Shown here: in pieces, positions 1 through 6,492 of the stretch
Layout of the letters: every line of letters begins with the position of its first letter
Position numbering within the stretch: position 1 is the first letter of the stretch
Assembly: GCF_028682395.1 (NCBI RefSeq)
Contig: NZ_JANHLC010000003.1
Span: forward strand, 248,001-312,000
Reading direction: 5' to 3'
Source: Pseudomonas putida
GTDB lineage: Bacteria; Pseudomonadota; Gammaproteobacteria; Pseudomonadales; Pseudomonadaceae
DNA length: 64,000 nt
The notes under the pieces: model-generated
Seen by the model: only the letters and a program-made list of their open reading frames with translations
The model's database searches: none
What the model was told of the DNA's origin: nothing
Program-made: the position numbers and the translations under genes

Positions 1-1266
1 GTGCAGCTTATCTAGGACATTGAAGATGCCCTCCCCAGCCCTATGAGGGATCTTTAACCGGGTGAACACCATCTTCCACTGGGATAGTGCGGCAAGGGTC
101 TGTTCAATGTACTCCTCAGCGTTGAGGTATTTGTAATCGCTACAAATCTCCATGATCCTTTTCCTGGTCGGCTTGCCCGGGCTGCGGCCACCGAAGTCAG
201 TAGTGTGCTCACCCATGGCATTTGAGAACGTCAAATCATATGCGGGAGCCAGAACCCAGGTTTCTTTCTCACCAGGTTTCACAGGTTCATGGCAGAGGAA
301 GGCAAAGTTTTTGGCATGGTCATCGTGATTGTGCGAAAGAGCATTGAAGATCATCAACCTGGCCATCTTCTCCACCTCCTTAGAACTCTTCGTCATCATC
401 CAGGTGAGCTTCAGCAGGTTGGGATAGTCGATGGACGAGAGGGTACGGTAGTTGGCATACATGAGCGCCGATACAGTCATCATGTGTATCTTCAGGTCGC
501 CGTTTCGATCAAACCGCTTGGTCGCGAAGAAGTTCTCAACCGTCCTGTCAGGCATCGTCATGTTCAGGATTCTCGACTCGGCCATCGCCACACCAGCATC
601 TCTGGCCATTTCAGCATAGGCAAACTCAATCCCCCCGGTTTCAGCGGGTTCGTGCAAAGCCCTGAACTTCACGATCCAGTGCGCATAGCCTTCTGGAAGA
701 GGCCCAAAAGCCGACATGGCATTCTCTCCGCCGGCAGAAAGGGCAACAATTGCCTTTGGCCGAGCACCGCCTGGAGAACCGCCGGCAAGCCGCAGTTTGG
801 TGAGCACAACCGGGGTTTCACCCTGCTGCACGTCAATGGAAGCTTCGTAGAGCTGACAGAGGCTCACAGGACCGATCAGCTCTGTTTTTTCTGCTTTTGG
901 CTGGTACTCAAAGGCCCCCATGCCTCGGTCACCGATATAGGCCAATCGGTCAAGTGCAGTGACGATGCGGTGTGTGCCCTCCCCGAAGGTGCTGTTAAAG
1001 AACCGGTCCATCAGCAACATACCCCAGCCATCTGGCAAAGAGTCGGCGAACGGCCCATGGAGCCCGTCGAAGAGACTCGTATCTTTAGCCAACTGCGGCT
1101 TGTCATCCCACTTCATCGTCCACGGGGATAAGTTGAATCCGGTCGCGAGCCAACCAGGATCGTAGGTGAAATAGATCCCCTTGCCTTCGGCTCTAAAGAG
1201 CTCTCCAACCTTGATACCGCCTTTGAAGACGGTAAGAGCGTCAATGTGTTTGAGCTCTTTTGACAT
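1..1266 (-). CDS. HipA-family Ser/Thr kinase toxin, partial (C-terminus beyond left edge)
   Basis: The frame is open for 422 codons and runs off the left edge without a stop. HipA-family kinases are the toxin half of type II hip modules; the E. coli protein phosphorylates glutamyl-tRNA synthetase, but the target here is unknown. The catalytic signature HNHDDHAKNF is visible, giving a predicted catalytic Asp315 and metal-binding Asn320. A Gly-rich GGSPGGARPK near residue 160 matches the family's autophosphorylation-loop region. The start codon overlaps the stop of the upstream HTH gene as TAATG, so the two are translationally coupled, antitoxin first. No frameshift is seen in the visible part, so the kinase is probably intact. 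Confidence 0.85.
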   Translation of the reverse strand, partial: MSKELKHIDALTVFKGGIKVGELFRAEGKGIYFTYDPGWLATGFNLSPWTMKWDDKPQLAKDTSLFDGLHGPFADSLPDGWGMLLMDRFFNSTFGEGTHRIVTALDRLAYIGDRGMGAFEYQPKAEKTELIGPVSLCQLYEASIDVQQGETPVVLTKLRLAGGSPGGARPKAIVALSAGGENAMSAFGPLPEGYAHWIVKFRALHEPAETGGIEFAYAEMARDAGVAMAESRILNMTMPDRTVENFFATKRFDRNGDLKIHMMTVSALMYANYRTLSSIDYPNLLKLTWMMTKSSKEVEKMARLMIFNALSHNHDDHAKNFAFLCHEPVKPGEKETWVLAPAYDLTFSNAMGEHTTDFGGRSPGKPTRKRIMEICSDYKYLNAEEYIEQTLAALSQWKMVFTRLKIPHRAGEGIFNVLDKLH

Positions 1267-1553
1267 TACTTCATCCCTCGCTTGCGCTTGGCATTCTTCA
1301 ATTCTTCGTATGAATTGGGTTGCTCAGGCTTGAAGAGCCTGGTCACGGATGACAATTCATCGAGCGCGGTGGCCATCAGAATCAACGCCTCTAAAGTCAC
1401 AGTACCTGTCATCTCGAATCGTTTGATCGTCGACTCCGAAACCCCCGACCTCTCGGCAAGCGTCTTTCGGGACAGATTCTTCGAGAGGCGTAACGCTTTC
1501 GCATTTTTGCCGACCTCCCGAGCCACTTCAGCAGGTGAATAGAGCAGGTGCAT
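1266..1553 (-). CDS. HipB-like XRE antitoxin/repressor
   Basis: About 95 residues with one helix-turn-helix: TLAERSGVSESTIKRFE is a typical XRE recognition segment, followed by LEALILMATALDEL. It is the expected DNA-binding antitoxin for the HipA-like kinase that starts at its stop codon. The start is uncertain. ATG at 1553 fits the conserved protein, but a GTG at 1562 has GAGAGG seven bases upstream and may be the real start; the frame stays open further upstream through AT-rich operator DNA that is unlikely to be coding. Four inverted repeats and an extended -10 box lie just upstream and suggest autorepression. Confidence 0.8.
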   Translation of the reverse strand: MHLLYSPAEVAREVGKNAKALRLSKNLSRKTLAERSGVSESTIKRFEMTGTVTLEALILMATALDELSSVTRLFKPEQPNSYEELKNAKRKRGMK

Positions 1554-1589
1554 GAATGACACGGCCTGGCCTCTCAGTATCTCGATAAT

Positions 1590-1739
1590 GTCTATATATG
1601 ACCAATTATAGCAAAAAATAGATCTATTAAGGTCACATATGACCATTATTAAGCATAGCCAACACCACGCAGATCCACATAAATGGTTGTATATGACCAT
1701 TATTAGAGAGAAACAGGCCGCAAAAGGTCACTTATGACC
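1590..1739 (-). promoter_or_regulatory. hipBA-like promoter with four operator repeats
   Basis: Four inverted repeats built on GGTCA-N4-TGACC lie at 1590-1603, 1631-1644, 1685-1698 and 1726-1739, so their starts are 41, 54 and 41 bp apart. The 1631 and 1726 copies match the core exactly; the 1590 and 1685 copies have weaker left arms, and flanking A/T bases extend the symmetry. On the minus strand TGCTATAAT (1605-1613) is a perfect extended -10. It places the transcription start inside the first repeat and the -35 region against the second. This layout fits autorepression by the adjacent HipB-like protein, which is inferred rather than shown. Confidence 0.7.
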
Positions 1740-1933
1740 CTTTAAACTCTTGCGGCGTATGTCCAGGACAGGCAAACAAGCCGGCACCTACGACTTTAAG
1801 GCGCCGGTAATCCCCTCAGGCCCCTGAAAAAATCGAAGCCTAACTCTCCCCGCGCCCAGAATGATTTGCCTGTTCCGAGTGATTGAAACATGAACAAGTC
1901 TGTACCCCTCATTCACGTCCCGGGTACCGCTGC

Positions 1934-2290
1934 ATGTCTTCGCCCTTCGGCCTATGGCCCGTCGCCGTCGTATTAGCCCTGCCCAGCTTCGGTGCCGCTG
2001 CCGCTGCCGCTGCCGCTGCCGCTGCCGAGTCTTCTCGGGAAGCGCACGAATTAAGCCTGGTGATCCGGCAGTTGGGCACGCTCGAAACCCTCGTCGATCG
2101 GGCCGAACGCCAGGCCCGCATCGTCGCCGATCAGGACGACACCCGCTTTGCCTTTGACTACGAGCGCCTGCGCGCCGATCTGCAGCGCGTCTCAGTGGGC
2201 ATCGAGCATTACCTGAGCCCTTCCCGGGCCCAGCCTCGGGACAGCAGGCTTCTGCACGGTCAGTACCGCAATGAACGGAATGCCCCGTGA
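1934..2290 (+). CDS. ICE protein, RAQPRD family (TIGR01690), N-terminus possibly frameshifted
   Basis: The family-defining motif RAQPRD is present near the C-terminus, after a helical middle region (QLGTLETLVDRAERQAR). These are small exported proteins at the start of ICE type G mating-pore operons. The frame used here starts at ATG 1934 with MSSPFGLWPVAVVLALP, a short hydrophobic export segment. An ATG at 1889 opens a second frame (MNKSVPLIHVPGTAACL) that looks like the normal start of such a signal peptide but hits a stop; a one-base indel near 1930-1945 would join the two. A run of eleven Ala codons made of GCCGCT repeats occupies 1994-2026. The next gene overlaps by four bases. Confidence 0.75.
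   Translation: MSSPFGLWPVAVVLALPSFGAAAAAAAAAAAESSREAHELSLVIRQLGTLETLVDRAERQARIVADQDDTRFAFDYERLRADLQRVSVGIEHYLSPSRAQPRDSRLLHGQYRNERNAP
1994..2026 (+). repeat. GCCGCT hexanucleotide repeat coding for poly-Ala
   Basis: Five and a half perfect copies of GCCGCT code for eleven consecutive alanines just after the predicted export segment of the RAQPRD protein. Copy-number change would add or remove two alanines and keep the frame, so it would alter the signal peptide region without switching the gene off. Confidence 0.85.
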
Positions 2291-2520
2291 ACGCCGAGCT
2301 CCAGACGGCCTTTCAGGCCGGCGCCGGTTACCCGGCCACCGACCTCGCGCTCACCGTGATGCTGCTGATCTGCACCCTCACGCTGCTGTGGAACAGTTGG
2401 GTCCTGCTCAACACGTACAAGGGCTGGGCCAATCGCACGCTGTCCGCCGAGGCATTCGCCAAAGGTGCCCTGCGGCTCGCTCTGGTGAGCGGCATCGTTG
2501 TTTTTCTCGCCACTACCTGA
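2287..2520 (+). CDS. ICE type G T4SS membrane protein, TIGR03758 family
   Basis: This 77-residue protein has two hydrophobic helices, LALTVMLLICTLTLLW and ALVSGIVVFLATT, joined by a short polar loop (NTYKGWANRTLSAEA). It matches the small integral inner-membrane protein found second in ICE mating-pore operons, which is thought to be part of the pilus or pore assembly. It overlaps the RAQPRD gene by four bases and is followed closely by the next small membrane protein, so it is certainly operonic. No catalytic residues are expected. Confidence 0.88.
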   Translation: MNAELQTAFQAGAGYPATDLALTVMLLICTLTLLWNSWVLLNTYKGWANRTLSAEAFAKGALRLALVSGIVVFLATT

Positions 2521-2531
2521 TGGGGATTCAC

Positions 2532-2882
2532 ATGCGTTTTTCATCGAACCGCCTCACGTTGCTTTCACTGCTGATCAGCGCTCCCGGACTGCTGCCGTCA
2601 CGAGCGAGCGCCGCACTGCCCAAGCCCGAAGCACCCAGCCGGGGGGAAAGCGGTGGGCTGCTCAAGATCTTTCAAAATTATGGCTATGACGCGGCGGTAC
2701 TCGGCGGCCTTGGGATCGCCACCCTCGCCTTTATCGTGGTGTCGGTGGTGTGCATCGGCAAGTTCCAGGAGGTCAGCACCAAGAAGGCCAACTGGTCGGA
2801 GTTTTTTACCTTTATGGCCGTCGGGGCGGTGATCCTGGTCGTGGTGATCTGGCTGGTCAACGAAGCCTCGAAGATCCTCTGA
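2532..2882 (+). CDS. ICE T4SS membrane protein, TIGR03745 family (pilin-like)
   Basis: A 116-residue protein with an N-terminal signal peptide (MRFSSNRLTLLSLLIS, probable cleavage after ASA) and two hydrophobic helices near residues 55-75 and 94-112. This VirB2/TraA-like topology is typical of the TIGR03745 (DUF2976) family in ICEs, probably the mating pilus subunit or a partner of it. The frame is open further upstream, but ATG 2532 gives the signal peptide and follows the stop of the preceding gene by 11 bases. Its TGA shares bases with the next ATG (TGATG). Confidence 0.88.
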   Translation: MRFSSNRLTLLSLLISAPGLLPSRASAALPKPEAPSRGESGGLLKIFQNYGYDAAVLGGLGIATLAFIVVSVVCIGKFQEVSTKKANWSEFFTFMAVGAVILVVVIWLVNEASKIL

Positions 2883-3256
2883 TGAGCACCATCGACTTCC
2901 TCCCCGAGCGACTGAACCAGGCACCCGTGGTCTTCCGTGGGCTGACCACCTTCGAGATGTTCCTCGCCCTGGGCGCCGGGGCCACCGGCGGGCTGATGCT
3001 GGGCATCCCCGTCGCCATTGCCGTCGGCGCGTGGGCCGTGGCACCCAGCGGACTGCTGATCGGCGCCATGGGCCTGCTGCTGATTTCGGGCAGGATCATG
3101 GCCCGCTACAAGCGCGGACGCTCGCAGACCTGGCTCTATCGCAGGGTGCAAATGCAGGTTTCGCGCTCGACCTTCGCCCCGCTGTTCTCGATAACCGGCC
3201 TGTCGAATCCTGCGCTGATTCTGCGGGCCGGGCATTGGTCCATCCGCAGGACCTAA
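2882..3256 (+). CDS. ICE conjugal transfer protein, TIGR03750 family
   Basis: 124 residues, starting MSTIDFLPERLNQAPVVFRG, with two adjacent transmembrane helices at about residues 26-45 and 50-72 followed by a basic cytoplasmic tail (YKRGRSQTWLYRR). This is the standard architecture of the TIGR03750 family, comparable to VirB3-type inner-membrane proteins of other type IV systems. The ATG overlaps the previous stop and the next gene starts four bases after its TAA, so translation is probably coupled along this stretch. Confidence 0.88.
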   Translation: MSTIDFLPERLNQAPVVFRGLTTFEMFLALGAGATGGLMLGIPVAIAVGAWAVAPSGLLIGAMGLLLISGRIMARYKRGRSQTWLYRRVQMQVSRSTFAPLFSITGLSNPALILRAGHWSIRRT

Positions 3257-3260
3257 CCCG

Positions 3261-3902
3261 ATGAGCCAATACAAACGCGAGGTCGACCGTCTCAGAGACC
3301 ATATCCGCACGCTGCGCCTGGGTGCCGGCGGGCTGGTCATCATTGCCCTGGCCAACGCCTGGGGCTGGAGCCAGGCGCCCCGGCAACTGACGGTGCACAA
3401 CCCGCCGGACCTGCGTTCGGGCAGCACCCGGCTGTGGTGGGAAATCGATCCCGGCACCGTCTATGCCTTCGGTTTCTATGTGTTCCAGCAGCTCAACCGC
3501 TGGCCGAAAGACGGCGAAGCGGATTACCCGCGCAATATCGCGCTGCTCGACGCCTACCTGACGCCATCCTGCAAACGCTACCTGACCCACGACTTCAATG
3601 AGCGCAAGGCCGCCAATGAACTCAAGGGCCGCGAGCGGGCCGTGTACGAAATCCCCGGGCGCAGCCTGGATACCCGACGAATTCATATCAACAGCCGCGA
3701 TGACTGGACCGTCGATCTCGACCTGGTCACCGACGAGTTCTACCTCGGTGAAAAAGTGAAAAGCAGCATGGTTCGCTACCCCGTGCACATCGTTCGCTAT
3801 GACGTCGACCCGGAGCGCAATGCCTTCGGCCTGCAACTCAACTGTTATGCACAGACCCCGCAGCGCCTCGAATGGCAGGCTGGCGACAAGGAGCAGCCAT
3901 GA
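3261..3902 (+). CDS. ICE T4SS VirB8-like protein, TIGR03746 family
   Basis: A 213-residue bitopic protein: a basic cytoplasmic start (YKREVDRLRDHIRTLR), one membrane helix (AGGLVIIALANAWGW) and a periplasmic domain. The family (DUF2895) is placed like VirB8, an assembly factor of the conjugative pore. The periplasmic part has the usual alternation of short strands (WTVDLDLVTDEFYL, VRYPVHIVRYDV). It lies between TIGR03750 and TIGR03749, overlapping the latter by four bases. Length and order match intact ICEs. Confidence 0.9.
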   Translation: MSQYKREVDRLRDHIRTLRLGAGGLVIIALANAWGWSQAPRQLTVHNPPDLRSGSTRLWWEIDPGTVYAFGFYVFQQLNRWPKDGEADYPRNIALLDAYLTPSCKRYLTHDFNERKAANELKGRERAVYEIPGRSLDTRRIHINSRDDWTVDLDLVTDEFYLGEKVKSSMVRYPVHIVRYDVDPERNAFGLQLNCYAQTPQRLEWQAGDKEQP

Positions 3903-4696
3903 AACGATGGACCCTGCTCGGCATTGCGCTGCTGAGCCCCTGCGTCGCCGCCGTGGAAATCCTGCAGTGGCAACGTATACCGCTGCCGGTGCAACTGGCG
4001 GTCGAGCAGGAACGCATTGTGTTTGTCGATCGCACCCTGCGGGTGGGAATGCCCCCGGACCTGCACGGCAAATTGCGGGTGCAGAGCATCGCCGGGGCGA
4101 TCTACCTCAAGGCCAGTGCAGCCATCGAATCCGCGCGTATTCAACTGCAGGACGTCCACAACGGCGAGATCCTGTTGCTGGATATCGCCGCCACCACCCG
4201 GGGCGACGCGCTGGAACCACTGCGCATCATCAGTACCGCCCAGCGTGGGGAGCCGCGGACACCTGCGGAAAATGCAACGACGCCCATCGCCGGCACGCCG
4301 GTTCCGGTGCTGCTGACCCGCCATGCGGCGCAGATGCTGTACGCACCACTGCGCGCCATCGAACCGCTGCCCGGCGTCCGGCCGGCGCCACTGCGGGCCG
4401 AGGGTGAACTGACCCGTCTGCTCCCCGACCTGGAGATCAAAGCCCATGCCGTAGGCGCTTGGGCACTGGCGGATTGGACCGTAACCGCCGTGCACCTGCG
4501 CAACCCCGGGGCGCAACGCATCATGCTGGACCCGCGCCGCTTGCAGGGCGACTTCCATGGCGCGACCTTCCAGCATGACTATCTGGGCGCCGCCGGCAGC
4601 CCGGAAGACACCACCATCGTCTACCTCGTCACCCAGGGTCGTAGCCTGGAGGCCGCTCTGTGGCCTGCTCCCCAGGACAGCGCCCATGACCAGTAA
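3899..4696 (+). CDS. ICE T4SS VirB9/TraK-like protein, TIGR03749 family
   Basis: 265 residues with a signal peptide (MKRWTLLGIALLSPCVAA) and a beta-rich periplasmic body beginning VEILQWQRIPLPVQL. TIGR03749 (DUF3438) proteins take the place of TraK/VirB9 in the outer-membrane core of ICE mating pores. The start is chosen at ATG 3899 because the frame extension upstream lies inside the previous gene and lacks a signal peptide. The C-terminal segment resembles the family's conserved end, with a short hydrophobic strand pattern around VHLRNPGAQRIMLDPR. The last 11 bases overlap the next gene. Confidence 0.9.
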   Translation: MKRWTLLGIALLSPCVAAVEILQWQRIPLPVQLAVEQERIVFVDRTLRVGMPPDLHGKLRVQSIAGAIYLKASAAIESARIQLQDVHNGEILLLDIAATTRGDALEPLRIISTAQRGEPRTPAENATTPIAGTPVPVLLTRHAAQMLYAPLRAIEPLPGVRPAPLRAEGELTRLLPDLEIKAHAVGAWALADWTVTAVHLRNPGAQRIMLDPRRLQGDFHGATFQHDYLGAAGSPEDTTIVYLVTQGRSLEAALWPAPQDSAHDQ

Positions 4697-6116
4697 TCCG
4701 CTGCTGAGGATCATGCTGATCGGCGTGCTGGTGGCCGTCGTCCTCTGGCTGTTCTGGCCGGGGTCCCGGGCATCGAACGACGCCCCGCCAGCCGCCCTGC
4801 CCCTGGACTCTCGCTTGACCCGCGAGGAACTGGCAGCCCTGGGCATCGAAGGCGATACCCCGCGCGACACCGTGGCCACCCTGGTCGGCCAGGTCAAACA
4901 GATGCGTCGGGATATGGAGCAACTCAGCCAGCAGAACCAGGCGCTCGCCGAAACCAATCGCCACCTGAACGGCCAGGCCGAGACCATTGACCACAAAATC
5001 CGCAGCGCAATCAGCGAGAGCCGTCAGGAGAACGATCAGGAAACCTCGCTGTTCGGCGACATGATGAACGAGCTGAAAAACGAACTCCAAACCCTGCAGA
5101 ATCGACAAGGCACGCAGAACGAAATCCCGATCGGGACAGGCTTCGAAGACAACGGCCTCCCCAGATCCGCAATCACCCCCCTCAGCGACGAACTCATCTG
5201 GCAGGAGCCGCTGGACCAGCCGCCGCTCAAGGACGGCAATAGCCTGTTGCCAAGCAGCACGCCCGCCTCGGCGTTCAGCAGTCTTAGCCAGGCCCTCGGT
5301 GACCTGGAGCGCGACAACCCCATTGCCCACGCGCAGCACGACCTGCGGGCCAATCTCAAGGGCGAGCGCGACCTGGAACAGGCCCGCCCGGTCTACACCA
5401 TCCCGGAAAATGCGACGCTGATCGGCTCGGTCGCCATGACCGCAATGATCGGCCGGATTCCGATCGCCGGGGCGGTCTCCGATCCCTATCCCTTCAAGGT
5501 GCTAGTCGGCCGCGACAACCTGACGGCCAACGGTATCGAGTTACCCGATGTCGCCTCGGCCGTGATGTCCGGCACCGCCACTGGCGACTGGACGCTGTCG
5601 TGCATCAGTGCCGAGATCAACAGCATCACCTTCGTCTTCAACGATGGCCGCGTGCGCACGATCCCCCCACCCCAACGCAGCGCCGATACCGACAACGCCC
5701 GCCGCGCGAAACTCGGCTGGCTGTCAGACCCCTATGGCATTCCCTGCATTGCCGGCGAGCGCAAAAGCAATGCCCACAGTTTCATCACCACCCAGATCCT
5801 CATGGGCGCGGCAGCGGCGGCCGGCGAAGCCGCAGCGGCCCAGCAAACCACAGTGACCGCCGACACCCAGGGCTCCAGCAGCACCGTCACCGGCAATCTG
5901 GGCCGCTACATCGCCGGTAAGGCTGGAGCCGGCGGCCTCAATGACATTCGCAAATGGGCGATGGAGCGCTACGGGCAGATGTTCGACGCCATCTATGTGC
6001 CGCCCGGCCAGCCGGTGGCCATCCACATGACCCGCGAAATCGCCATCGACTACGAACCCAACGGACGCAAGGTGAACGATGAAAGCGCTCAATCCGCTCG
6101 GCTGGATCTTGATTAG
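4686..6116 (+). CDS. ICE T4SS VirB10/TraB-like protein, TIGR03752 family
   Basis: 476 residues. A single N-terminal membrane helix (LLRIMLIGVLVAVVLWLFW) is followed by a coiled coil at about residues 60-135 (MRRDMEQLSQQNQALAETN), a variable linker and a C-terminal beta-barrel-like domain beginning near VYTIPENATLIGSVAMTAM. This is the TraB/VirB10 scheme: the protein spans the envelope and senses ATPase energy to gate the channel. ATG 4686 is used rather than the longer open frame, which would lie within the preceding gene. The C-terminal GMTREIAIDYEP-like end (HMTREIAIDYEPNGRKV) is complete. Confidence 0.9.
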   Translation: MTSNPLLRIMLIGVLVAVVLWLFWPGSRASNDAPPAALPLDSRLTREELAALGIEGDTPRDTVATLVGQVKQMRRDMEQLSQQNQALAETNRHLNGQAETIDHKIRSAISESRQENDQETSLFGDMMNELKNELQTLQNRQGTQNEIPIGTGFEDNGLPRSAITPLSDELIWQEPLDQPPLKDGNSLLPSSTPASAFSSLSQALGDLERDNPIAHAQHDLRANLKGERDLEQARPVYTIPENATLIGSVAMTAMIGRIPIAGAVSDPYPFKVLVGRDNLTANGIELPDVASAVMSGTATGDWTLSCISAEINSITFVFNDGRVRTIPPPQRSADTDNARRAKLGWLSDPYGIPCIAGERKSNAHSFITTQILMGAAAAAGEAAAAQQTTVTADTQGSSSTVTGNLGRYIAGKAGAGGLNDIRKWAMERYGQMFDAIYVPPGQPVAIHMTREIAIDYEPNGRKVNDESAQSARLDLD

Positions 6117-6492
6117 CACCGCCCTGATCACCGCTTGCTCGACTGATAAAGATCGCCTGCTGCCCCATGGCGACCAAAGCATGCTCGATCTGTGGCGCAA
6201 CAATGGCAGCGGCACGCAGCGCGAATGGCTGGACGCCCGCGCATCCCTGCGGCGGCCGCTGGATAGCCACAGCCGGTCAGCGTCTTTCGAGCAAAACCGC
6301 GCCTACAGCCGCACCGCCGCCAATGAAATCCACAACCTGTTTCCACGCCTACCCAACCCTGACCTGGTGATGTACGTCTTTCCCCATCTGGCCGGCACCG
6401 AACCCGTCCCGGTGCCCGGCTACTCGACCGTCTTCCCCTTCTATTCGCAGACCCACTACGCCATGCCCGGCGAACGGACGGACGATTACTGA
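6079..6492 (+). CDS. ICE conjugal transfer lipoprotein, TIGR03751 family
   Basis: 137 residues with a lipoprotein signal: MKALNPLGWILISTALITACS contains the lipobox LITA|C, so Cys20 should be lipidated. The family is found in every type G ICE mating-pore operon at this place and is functionally similar to the VirB7/TraV lipoprotein that anchors the outer-membrane core. It overlaps the TraB-like gene by 38 bases and its TGA shares bases with the ATG of the ATPase gene (TGATG). No odd features were found. Confidence 0.9.
   Translation: MKALNPLGWILISTALITACSTDKDRLLPHGDQSMLDLWRNNGSGTQREWLDARASLRRPLDSHSRSASFEQNRAYSRTAANEIHNLFPRLPNPDLVMYVFPHLAGTEPVPVPGYSTVFPFYSQTHYAMPGERTDDY

Noticed and set aside
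1909..2157. Alternative frames through the GCCGCT repeat (poly-Ala on the minus strand, Arg/Cys repeats on plus)
   Set aside because: Artefacts of the hexanucleotide repeat; the RAQPRD frame is the one with a family match.
4629..5339. Long minus-strand frames opposite the T4SS genes, and similar ones opposite cdiA, aldehyde dehydrogenase, BCCT and others
   Set aside because: They follow from high GC at third codon positions of the real genes and show no conserved domains or start sites.
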